From contig NC_081414.1 in assembly GCF_030272615.1 (NCBI RefSeq), positions 910,665,009 through 910,729,008 of the forward strand: a stretch of 64,000 nucleotides of DNA. The letters are read 5' to 3'. A program made the translations under genes and the position numbers. The notes under the pieces were generated by a model. It worked only from the letters and a program-made list of their open reading frames with translations, did no database searches and had not been told where the DNA came from. Below, in pieces: positions 54,238-64,000 of the stretch (position 1 is the first letter of the stretch; every line of letters begins with the position of its first letter). This stretch comes from Cryptomeria japonica. Its lineage: Eukaryota; Streptophyta; Pinopsida; Cupressales; Cupressaceae.

Positions 54238-56403
54238 ATTATTGTCAAAATTACTTTCATATCCTAGCACTTTTGAGCACCTACATAATAATCAAATTGT
54301 CACTTTCATGAGTATTATCAACCAAGAGCTAGCAATTATCAAGCAACTATCAAGCATCAATCCTTCAGCATTATATTATTGTGCAATCATGGTTATGCTA
54401 TTTTGAAGAGCAACCCACATATCAATGCATTCCAACAAGTATCATGTAACAATGGAGTCTCCTAAGTTCTATGTTGGTAATATTGTTTATCATTTGATTT
54501 GTGCATAGATATTAGACTTCATTCAAGATTGTGTGAATTCTGAATTTGTATCTTGCATTGCATTTTATTATTATTATGATTCACATTTTCATACCTTTCA
54601 CATTTTGGCACACCTGATAGGACTCACATCCTTGATTTTAAAAAAAAAACTGCAAGAATTGTGCTATTTTGTAAGTTGCAGGACATATCAACATATTCAA
54701 GCTGACACATTATATAACTAAGGCAATTTGTTGTGAATTTGGTATATATGTGACAATTTCTTTTTTTACGAAGAAGTTTATTTTTCTTCACAAGTTAGAT
54801 CTATGCTTATGATAAATTTGCCATGCATTTGGTCAATAGATACACACTTTTGGTCAGTAGAGTCATGGTTTTGGTTAATAAAAAGGCTACAATGGTGCTT
54901 TTGGTAAGTGTAGGGGCACTTTTGGTAGTACAAGCACACTTCTAGTAAATTGTGTTATGCACTTGGTTGCCTATGTAGTACTTTTCATGAAAATGGGCAT
55001 AACTTTTGATCTACATATTGAATTTTCATGATTCAAAAAGTGTTGGAAAGATGGTTTAGAGCTCTACATTGTAGATTAAGCATTTTTTTTCAAAATCTTG
55101 CTTAAAAAAATAATTAAATTAATTCAACATCAACCTTTCTTTTCAAAGTATATTTTTTGAGGGTTTGTTCCTTGGTGGTTTTTTTTCTTTTCTATGTGTG
55201 TATAATTTCAAGATTTAAAGTTGGAAAAGAAAGCTTAGACGTCATTAAGTTGGATCAAGAAATATTTGGAATAGTTAAATTTGGGTGCACAAGTTCTAAA
55301 CCCTCTCTTTTACATTCCAAGTGATCATAGGCTTTGTTATTATTATAAAATAATTGCTTGCTATTATGCTCGGTGTGTCTTGCACATATTGAATTTGAGC
55401 CTAAAATTAATAATACACATTTGAATTTGGGATTAAAATAAACCCCTTGTCTTTTAGTCCCCAAGATATACTTATGTATTCTCTCCTCTCAAATCCTAGT
55501 GGCCAATTCAAGTGCACCATAAATAAGTGATCTTTATTTTTCTTTTTAGGGGTCCTACCCAGAGAAGTGATCAATCTAGGGGATGAATTCAAATTGAATA
55601 TTCTAGTGGACTATAAATGGTGGGAGGTTAACCAAAAGGAACGCCTCTTAAAAGTGGAATATTATCAATCAAGGTGAAGCCTCTAAGAATTTAATACCTT
55701 AAATAAGTGAAGGTGGAAAGTGGGTTACCCTTTTCTCTCGGCTATTTGTCAATGTTCTCTTTCATCTATAGATTTATGCCTCAACATTCCCTTATGGTAT
55801 ATAGAAGATACCCCTAGTTGAGATTGTAAATCCTATAGTTTCAGAATATTTTGGCCATCATTTCTTGTGTATGCAAGGATTGATAATCCCCCTTGAGTAG
55901 GCTTGTTGCTATGTTTTATGTGCTTGAGTGTTTAAATCTCCTTCCATACTTAAAACCAAAAGGAGACAAATCCAAATTCAGCCATAGATAATGTGCTTGC
56001 TTTTTCATTTCATGAATGAATGTTTTCATCTGTAATCAAAGATCAAAGAAGAAAAATCATAAATATCGAAAGCAATCAAGTTCAAACCAAATCACATATG
56101 TTAATCTAGGAGCATATGCATTCTGTATTTTTTTTGTTCATGCATTGAAATTGAGACACTTTTTAAGTCAAAATCCCTTGCCCAAAAGTCACAACCATTG
56201 CAAAATTTAAAATCTTGTAAAACTATGGTTCTAGCACATAGCTATGTGCTTCTAGTAAATATTGACGAACTCTAGTAAATACTGATGCATTTATGGTAAA
56301 CTTTGTCACACTTCTAGTAAATTCCTCCATGCTTCTAGTAAAAATATCTACACTTTTGGAAAATTTCCCAATGTTTCTTTGTTAAGCATCAACCTCTCAA
56401 AAA
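54238..56403. other. No gene; scattered ACTTTTGGTAA / CTTCTAGTAAA repeats
   Basis: AT-rich sequence. Around 54820-54960 and 56220-56360 a degenerate 10-12 base word (ACTTTTGGTCA, GCTTTTGGTAAG, ACTTCTAGTAAA) recurs at irregular spacing about a dozen times. No coding motif found in the short frames. Confidence 0.6.
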
Positions 56404-56408
56404 CTTTA

Positions 56409-57857
56409 TGTAGTCACATAAATCTGTCTAGTTTAATTAAATGAATATTTGATATTTATTTGATTAAAAATCCACTGGCCATCAGTTAATTAAATTAATA
56501 TTTAATTATATCTTCAAAACATTCTCCTATTATTTAAATAAATTATTCAATTTATTTTAATTAATTCACTAAACCAAATTCACAATCAATTAAATGAATA
56601 AATCATATTTATTTCATTTAATCCCCTATTCCTCTTTTAAATAAATTAAATAAAATATTTATTTAAATCATTTATCCCCACACTTGCATTTTCCTACACA
56701 TGCAACTTGCACACATTTATTGAAATAAATTAATTTATTTTAAATAAAAATCATATTTTCCCTCACCCACCAAATCCACTTGCAAGCCTGAACCCCTTCT
56801 AGATTCTTCTAACCCCTTCCTAATTAGCCTAATCCATCCCCTAATTATTGTCACATTCCTAAGCAAATTTAAGTCACTTCTCAAAGACTCCAAAGTCTTT
56901 GAAAAGTATTAAATGCTTTGTGTGTTCAACAATTTAACCTCCAAAGTCTTCCAAACCACTTATGGCTCTTACATGACCATTAATGGCTCTTACATAACCA
57001 TTTATGGTTATTTCAACTTGCACTCATGTGTCTCCTCAAGCATTTATTGCTTTGACCATGGTTATCCCTTTTGCCTTTGCACAAAAGATTATCCATTGGA
57101 TAAAAGCTTTATTCTTTGAATAAAGAATTTATTCATTCAACTAACCTTGACCTTAACTTCCAAGTTAACCTCCCAGGTCATGTCAAGCATTTAATGCTTA
57201 TTCCCTCTCCTCTCAACCTATCTCACATTGACACTTGTCATCTTGGGATTGGGTTGAAAGCCTCACATGGATCTCAAATCGTTTAATCCTGACCCTTGTT
57301 GAGATTACTCAATCTAAACCATCCATTGCTCCATTTTTCCTATAAATAGAGCTCACATTCCTCATTTTCAAATCCTCAAGCATTTAGCATTCTTAGCCAT
57401 AATCCTGAAAACTTGTATGCATTCAATCTATAGTGAATTTTAGAGAGCATTTTAGCATAATAAACTCATATAATTGTCATTTTGGTTTAAAACAAATCAT
57501 CTTAGTATCTATAGCATCTAGTATTAGTTTTTCATTCATATTTTGAGCAAATACTTTAATCTTGAATCTCCATAAGCATCCACAATGCAAAAAGCTGCTA
57601 AGAGCTACACTATTTTGGAACTTGGAGAGGAGAGGAACAAGGAAGGAGAAACTACCAGCATGGTAGAGAGCATTTGGAGGAGCTTAGTTGCTTTTTGTAG
57701 ATTCCTTAAGCTTTCTTTTTGCTTAGTAGTGTCTTTCTTGATATGCTTTCCTAGGATAGTTTTTAATTTAAGATTTTCTAACATCTAACAATCAACTCTT
57801 GTTGTTTCTTGTTCAGGTGTTTGTTTATCCTAATCTTGTCCTTTTTGCAGAGCATCA
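56409..57857 (+). repeat. E4 5' LTR
   Basis: 1,449 bp, TGTAGTCACA...AGCATCA. The start is homologous to 1-357 (reverse) and to E1 LTRs. The TATA box and the word GTTGAGATTA are shared with E1. Candidate left target duplication is CTTTA (56404-56408); the partner is outside the window. Confidence 0.88.
57340..57349 (+). promoter_or_regulatory. TATA box in E4 LTR
   Basis: CTATAAATAG, identical to both E1 LTRs. Confidence 0.75.
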
Positions 57858-57859
57858 TT

Positions 57860-57882
57860 TGGTGAACCCGACGTGAATCGAA
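57860..57882 (+). other. E4 primer-binding site, tRNA-Trp type
   Basis: TGGTGAACCCGACGTGAATC then GAA, two bases after the LTR. It is the complement of the plant tRNA-Trp 3' end (with CCA) as I remember it, with no mismatch. Confidence 0.72.
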
Positions 57883-57948
57883 GCACCCAAAAACTTTTTT
57901 TAAAAAAAACCAACTAACATGTTTAAATGTTGAAATTGACACACAGGT

Positions 57949-58200
57949 CGCGCTTTAGCGCTTTTGATCGCGTTGTAGCGCTATTGCAACTTGTTATTCT
58001 AGCGCTATTGTTTTTACAATAGTGCTATTGTCTCAAGTTTGGCGTTGTTAGCGCTTTTGTGCTTATTTCAATTCTTTTGAGTTTTTCTAGCGCGTTTGTA
58101 TTCACTACCAAATTCTTCTTTTAGTGCTTTTGTTTCTGTAAAAACATGTTTTTGGTTAACTAGTGCTTTTGTTTTCACACAGACTAGCGCTATTGTAACA
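57949..58200 (+). repeat. E4 leader repeats with TAGCGCTATTG core
   Basis: Eight to ten copies of TAGCGCTATTG, TAGCGCTTTTG or close variants in 250 bp, beginning about 70 bases after the PBS. The equivalent position in E1 holds a different GCGC-containing unit. Confidence 0.8.
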
Positions 58201-59767
58201 GAACATTGTAAGGGAGGCCTTGTAACTAAAAAATTGATTTATTTTAAGCTTGTGGAAGCCCCCCCTTAGGTGTGGATTTTACTAACTGTTTGCTTTTTGT
58301 GCGGGTCTAAAACTCACTTCCTTAGAATCAAAATTTTGTCTTTGGTGTTTTAAAAACTGAACAAAAAAACAACTTTTCTTTTCTTTCCAGTTAGGATCAT
58401 TTGTTTTTGGTGCCTTAAAACTGAACAAAACAAACTTTGTTTATTGCAAGTTTAGGCTTAATTTTTCATTTGGTACTTAAAATCAACAAGACAAATTTAT
58501 TTCTTGCATCAAACTTAAGCAAAAATTTACAATCCACACTTCAAAATTTTGGTGCAAATAAAATTCACAATCAACTTGTCTCAATTTTGCAAAATTTATT
58601 TACTTCAAGCAAACGTGCATTTTATTAAGTTGACAAGGATTTCATTTTCCTAGTTACTTAAACATATTGCCTTTGAAGTTAAAAAGAACATCATGGTTGT
58701 TGGAGCAACATCTCCAATTAGATAGAAAATCATTGCAATGACAAGTTAAAAAGAACAAGTGTTTTTCATGATTGGCACACTTGTGCAAAAAGTTGGTCGA
58801 GTGGTCCTACTTCTAACACATACTATCCTCTCCCTTGGCTTTCGTGGTCCTAGGTGCAAGAGAAAAGTGTTAGTAACACTCAAATTTTTATCTTTTTAAG
58901 AGAGGCCTATCAAGAGACACATCACTCTTGGGAATGACCTCGCGCGATAAATCCTTTGAGCCGCTATAGAAATCAGGTGAGAGCGAAAGCTGTAGCCTTG
59001 GGTATACTTGTTCCTACAGTGTAACTTGCCGAAAGAACAAATGGGCCGCACCACAAGTTATAAGGCTCTTAAGTGAGTCATTGCAGAATGAACTTATGTC
59101 CAAAGACATAGAAAATGACTAAACACCTTTAAGTAGTAGCCCACCCGTTCTATTGATTGAGGATATTTGTGATATAATTCAGTGCAAGAGCATAGATGGT
59201 TTTGCTCCCAAGATACTCACCATACATATTTCCTTGAGTAGAAACATAGCTTTTTGAAAAGTCACTTGTGACTTGATAAAAGTGATGACTCCCCCATCAT
59301 AGGGATCATCTATTTGTTATGCTCGTGCAAGACTTAGTATATCACATCCTTACCTGCCACGGTGGGATTCATAAGGTATGTAGTACCAAAGTCAAGGAAA
59401 TGTCAAGATGTGGGCTGAATTTATCGCAACTGGCCATTTGACCTTAGGGATACAAAATGTTTGAAGTGTTTTCATTTTAGTCAAGGACCAAGTACAAATT
59501 GAGCCGACTTCAGCCTTTGGAAAGAAAAACACCTAAAATACACTTAAAGGAAAGGGTCATAAAAGTTCAAAAGATTGGGTTGATCTAGACCCATACTTAC
59601 TTGTGCCTTTTGAGGCAACATTCTTGTGTTTGTGTGCTTGCTTTGTTTTCTTGTCAAAGAAACATCATAAAATCCAAAAATCAAAACAAGTATTCATCCA
59701 ACCAAACATTTTTCAAAACAACCAAAAATATCAAAAACAAAGTGCAACAACAAAGTATCAAAACTTT

Positions 59768-60100
59768 ATGACCATTCTTCACATCTTGAGAAAGAAGAAT
59801 CTTCATCAAAACATCAACTTGAAAAGAAGACCATTGATCTCAAAGGCTTTGATCAAAAGGAGGAAATTCTTCTATCTAAATAGACAAATCTTTGTCTCTC
59901 ATAGAGTTTTTCTACGTCACATGTGTCTCTACCTTCAAGGCAAATCAAACGAATTTGATCCAGAGTCATTGAACCGCAGAGCTTTTATGCAATATAGAGA
60001 TTTAAGTTATCACAAAAACCGAGGCAAGATCAATCCCAACTTCTTCCTAGACAACGTAGCTCGAGAAATGCCACCAATGCTCGAAAGGGAAGAGGTATAA
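59768..60100 (+). CDS. E4 leader ORF upstream of gag
   Basis: 111 codons, open, from MTILHILRKKNLHQ to LEREEV. It could extend in frame to an ATG at 59603, but the conserved part and a shared Met begin at 59768. Matches E1 10056-10433: SKALIKR, FLRHM, NEFD, GKINP. Very basic N-terminal half (runs like LIKRRKFFYLNRQ), so RNA binding is possible but only inferred. No domain recognised. Stop at 60098-60100, 470 bases before the gag ATG. Confidence 0.55.
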   Translation: MTILHILRKKNLHQNINLKRRPLISKALIKRRKFFYLNRQIFVSHRVFLRHMCLYLQGKSNEFDPESLNRRAFMQYRDLSYHKNRGKINPNFFLDNVAREMPPMLEREEV

Positions 60101-60570
60101 TTTGTTCCATTTGTGACACAAAGCTTTTATTGAAGTTAAAAACATTTCATCCATTTCTCACCTTCACATCATCTCATTCATTTTCAACTCTCAAAACATT
60201 AAGAGGTTCTTGTCCTAAATTCTCTTTTGGATATTGCTTGAAATCAAACACAACAAATCACTTTTAGATTGTTTCTACATCTAGGATAAGCCCATCCTAA
60301 GAGACATATCTATGCAAGTTAAAACTAGTTTATGAGTGAATCCTCTCATTACTAGGTAGTTAAGTCTGTAACACATCTCAGATTTCTCTAAACCTTATCA
60401 CATCAAACCTTATCAAACACAAAAAGCAATTCAAAGAAGAAAACTTTGGTAACATCTACCTTTAAGTGCTAGAGATCCACATGCAAAACAATTCACCAAC
60501 CATCAATCTTTCATTTCATCAACAACTCATCATCATTTTCACCCAACTTCAACAAAAACTCATAAACAAA

Positions 60571-62340
60571 ATGGCTCATACCCGATCACAATCAAGGCAA
60601 CGAGAAATAGAAATTGAAAAAAAAGAGGAGGAAAACATCAATGAATTTCAAGAAGCACTTGGAGGAAATGCTAATGATGAAAACCCAAGTACTCCTACTC
60701 CTGCAACAATAGAAAGGGATCAGCACAACCCTCTCTTTAACATACTTTTTGACGAAATACTCAGGAGCAATGCGGATGCTCACTTTTTAAAGCTTGCTCA
60801 AGAAGGAGCCAAACTCCCCTCTGACTTTGATCTTGCACAACTAAGACAAGCATCAGAATGACAAATTCGCCATGAAGAAGAAAGAGGTAGAGATCCCATC
60901 AGATATAACATTCCTCGAGGTAACCCACCACCTCCTCCTCCAAATGAAATAGAGATGTTGCGGCAACAAGTTGAAAATCTCGCCCAACAACTTCATAGTG
61001 GTGTGAAGACTAATCAATTTTCACTCAATGACATTTGTCCCTATCCCTTTGATAGAAATCTTTATATGCCACCTTTTCCACGAGGGTTCGAAACACCCAA
61101 GTTTGAAAAGTATAGAGGAAAGGGAGATCATCGCGATTATGTCAAGGAATTCCAATCAGCTTGCCTCGAAGTGGCATACAAAGATACATACCTCATGCAC
61201 CTTTTTCCCCAAAGCTTGGGAGGAACAACCACATCATGGTTTTCCCGACTACCAGGTGGCATTAGGACCTTTGAAGAGCTAGTTCAAAATTTCTTGGCAC
61301 ATTACTCTCATAACATTGAACGTGATATCACCATGGCTGATCTATGTAACACTAAACAAAAACCAAGTGAACTATTCTCAGTATTCCTACAATGATGGCG
61401 TCAAATGTCTAGCAGACGTTCTCTTCAGTTACTTGAACAAGAACTAGTGGAAATATTTATTTCCAACTTAAACGAAGAAATGGAATTTCACCTGGATGTC
61501 AAAGACACAGACTCTTTCAATGACATGATCACCAAAGGTTTAAAATGTGAGCAGGCTCTCATCAAGAAAGGACTTATCAAAATCTATAATGATCCAAAAG
61601 ATGGTCCTTGCCCACACTTCAATAGTGACAAACCAAGCTTCTGGAACAAAAAAAAAATGTTGTCAACGGCGGGGTTGTGGATGCAAGAACTATCAAAAGT
61701 GCGCAACCTATAGTTTGATTTGTAGGACAGAATCCCCCACCTCATACTAACACAGTTGTTCCTCCAAATCAAGGTCGCATCACATCTCACGACGAACCCA
61801 GACCTCATCAACAAAAACAAAAGCACACATACACTCCCTTAGGGGAACCCACCGAAACAGTATTACGACAACTGGTTTCTTAAAATCTGGTAACTCTACC
61901 CAAAACATCAAACTATGAACCTCAAGTCAAGCCTTCATGGTGGAGGGATACTGAACATTGTGATTTCCATCAAGGGAGAGGACACAAGACAAGCAATTGT
62001 CACCGATTGAAAGATCTTATTCAGGATCTTATTGACCAAGGTGAAATCAAAATTGAAGGACATGACCCAAAAACAACAAAAAATGATCATCTGATGTTCA
62101 AAAATCCACTTCCATCACAAGATCAAAGGGGTCCTTCCACTTCTAGGAGAGGCACTGATAGCACTGATTATACGTAAGCTGCGCATAATTACACTATAAA
62201 TCATCTGTACGATGCCAGTGAACAAATTGCAACTATAACCATCAAAAATCCTAGCTCCACTTGCAATGTTGTTACATGTCGCAACAAGATTACCATAAAA
62301 GCAGCTCCACAAGGCACCCCATCTATCCCAAAGTAGTATA
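60571..62340 (+). pseudogene. E4 gag
   Basis: ATG 60571 (MAHTRSQSRQREIEIEKKEE). TGA at 60859-60861 and at 61393-61395, both in the same frame, then one extra A in the A-run near 61655 shifting frame. Core: TPKFEKYRGKGDHRDYVKEF, YLMHLFPQSLGGTTTSWF and FEELVQNFLAHYSHNIERD (about 61090-61340). Nucleocapsid motif CDFHQGRGHKTSNC (C-X2-H-X4-H-X4-C, about 61960) is intact, where E1 has lost its last Cys. Confidence 0.87.
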
Positions 62341-62345
62341 ACCTT

Positions 62346-63212
62346 GTGGAACAGTTAGACAAAACGCCCGCACTGATATCTATCTTAGAGCTACTGCGCC
62401 TATCTCTGTCTCATAAAACAATCTTGGATCAAGTTCTCCAAGAGGCATCAGTCCCAGCAAACCTAAATAGAGATCAATTCCAAGCCATGGTTGGTAGTCT
62501 AAAGTCATCACCTTGTCTCACTTTTTTCAAAAGTGACAACCCTTCCTTCCAGCAACCTCATAACGCTTCCCTACACATTGAAGGATTTATCAACCAACAT
62601 AGGATCAAGTGAGTCTTGATCGATAATGGGGTCGGCCTGAATATTTGTACACTACAGTTGGTCACCGCTTTGGGATATGCAATAGAATCAGTGGATCCCC
62701 ATAAAAAGATCACAATCAAAGCTTATGATGATGCAGAACGTTCATCCAAAGGAGCTGTGGTACTACCTATCCAAGTGGGCCCTGTGGTGAAGCATATCAT
62801 CTGTCAAGTTCTGGACCTTCCTCTGCCATACAATCTATTGTTAGGAAGACCTTGGATACATGTCATGCAAGCCATTCCATCCACCTACCATCAGTGTATC
62901 AAGTTCCCACATAACGGTATAGAGATCACAATCCTGGGCAATGCAAACCCCTTTACATATTGTCATAATATCAGTCATCAACCAGAGATTACCGTTCCTA
63001 ACAATAGAGAAGCCATCTCCTCCACATCATACATAAGTCCAGCCTCTCTTACCAGTTCAAACACCACTATACCCAAGCAAGAAAAGCTTAAGATGAAAAT
63101 CATAGAGGAAGGTCCTGGGGAATACAATTTGAGTCAACTCTTTTGTGTGGGACAAATTCCCACTTCTCCTAGAACACATGGTAAACCTCACAGTTACTTC
63201 AACAACCACTAA
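62346..63212 (+). pseudogene. E4 aspartic protease region
   Basis: Frame from VEQLDKTPALISILELLRLS, with a TGA at 62610-62612 just before VLIDNGVGLNICTL (active-site Asp 62622-62624). KKITIKAYDDAERSSKGAVVLP and LPYNLLLGRPWIHVMQ complete the domain. Aligns along its length with E1 12331-13248. Confidence 0.85.
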
Positions 63213-63373
63213 TCAAGCCAGCATGTCCTTTGATGCCTTTCATCCTTGGAAAGAGTCAAGAAGAAGAAACCAGAAATGAGGACTTAGTAGAATGGATCTA
63301 TAAAGATCTCATCACCACCGATATGTCGTAAGCTACACTTCCCACAGATCAGTATGGCAAAGGCCTTCTCATT

Positions 63374-63982
63374 ATGCAAAGAATGGGTTATGATGGTCAG
63401 AGTGCTTTGGGACCTTGCAAACAAGGAAGACATGAACCACTGCTGCCGGCATTAAAGCCCAAGGATAATACAGGCCTAGGCTTTCAAAAGGAGATCTTTC
63501 CTAAGCTCAGATTCAAAGGAAAACCTAGCAAACCACTATATCAGACTATTACAAAGAGGACACCTTTTATCATAAAAGAAGCATCAAACACCATCGCAAT
63601 TGCCCCACCGAGGCTCAAAATCTCAACACAACTGCCTATAATACCAATCATCCCACTCATCAAACTAGTGATCCCATCAGCAGCAGCAATAACATCAGTA
63701 GCACCATTAGCAGCAGCAACTACATCAAAACCCACAGCAACATCTACAACACTAGTAGTTCCAGCAGAAGCAACAGAGTCAACACTATCGATACTCCCCG
63801 TATCGGATTCATTGATCCCCATCATCCTTCCTGTAGCACTGATCATTTCATCTACAAAGGTACATCAACTGATCACACCTACAGTATTTAACACAATGGA
63901 CATCCTAGTATGGTATAGTAATCGGATGCTAGAAAGTGATTCAGAGACTGACTCACATGAATGGGAATTTGATTCCATCTAG
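63374..63982 (+). pseudogene. E4 G-patch and Ala/Thr/Pro-rich linker
   Basis: MGYDGQSALGPCKQG and NTGLGFQKEIFP form a G-patch-like segment, followed by a low-complexity linker (63650-63860, repeated Ala, Thr, Ile, Pro) and an acidic end with DSETDSHEWEFDS before a TAG. It lies between protease and the expected RT, as in E1. The stop means the pol frame is broken here, or continues through a mutation. Confidence 0.6.
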
Positions 63983-64000
63983 CTTAATACTTCAGATGAG

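Larger units (their letters stand above)
56409..64000 (+). mobile_element. E4: Tat-like Gypsy element, 5' part only
   Basis: 5' LTR 56409-57857, a tRNA-Trp-type primer site, leader repeats, leader ORF, gag, protease and G-patch/linker, all homologous in order to E1. It continues beyond the right edge, so RT, integrase and the 3' LTR are not in the window. Gag and protease have nonsense codons and a frameshift, so the element is not intact. Confidence 0.9.

Noticed and set aside
54212-54721. Short plus frames after the solo LTR
   Set aside because: No motif, AT-rich and low complexity; one begins inside the LTR end.
57949-58200. CRISPR-like spacing of TAGCGC repeats
   Set aside because: Units are degenerate and irregular and lie in a plant retrotransposon leader; no cas genes.

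Overview
The window looks like intergenic DNA from a large plant genome. Almost everything recognisable is retrotransposon. I find no host gene, rRNA, tRNA gene, CRISPR array or bacterial feature. The plant assignment rests on lineage-typical Gypsy and Copia polyproteins and on primer-binding sites that match plant tRNA 3' ends as I remember them (Lys, Asn, Trp, initiator Met). A conifer or similar gymnosperm is plausible from the density of old nested elements, but that is an impression.

Layout. 1-357: LTR fragment (minus) of the same broad family as the element at the right edge. 2775-3220: 5'-truncated LINE (minus) with a 19-bp target duplication. 5499-17690: element E1, a Tat-like Gypsy with TSD TTTTC; it has decayed gag, protease, G-patch and RT, lacks RNase H and integrase, and carries a solo Copia LTR (8625-9546). 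18586-52453: element Y, a chromovirus Gypsy (minus, TSD CACTT, chromodomain). Y is split inside its integrase by element X (21063-47020, plus, TSD GGTTC). X's 3' LTR is in turn split by Copia element Z (36136-43827, minus, TSD ACTTG). 52748-54232: solo Copia LTR (plus, TSD GCATC). 56409-64000: element E4, a Tat-like Gypsy running off the right edge.

The standout is element X. Its LTRs are about 5.8 kb. Downstream of a clear TATA box and a candidate intron, each LTR carries one long reading frame of about 1,250 codons that ends inside the LTR. Stops in one copy are often sense codons in the other, and the less deleted copy has about 20 nonsense changes but only one clear frameshift. The gag start codon lies in the last bases of the 5' LTR and the primer-binding site is read as gag codons. 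The internal region is a single gag-pol frame of about 2,200 codons. It has an RNase H domain with all four acidic residues placed before the reverse transcriptase, plus a second, degenerate RNase H after it. I do not recognise the LTR-encoded protein.

E1 and E4 have the same leader organisation: short GCGC-bearing repeats after the PBS, then a small conserved ORF before gag. They use different primer tRNAs (Lys-like versus Trp-like). Nesting gives the order Y, then X, then Z. All polyproteins here are broken, mostly by nonsense codons of the kind expected from deamination of methylated cytosine.
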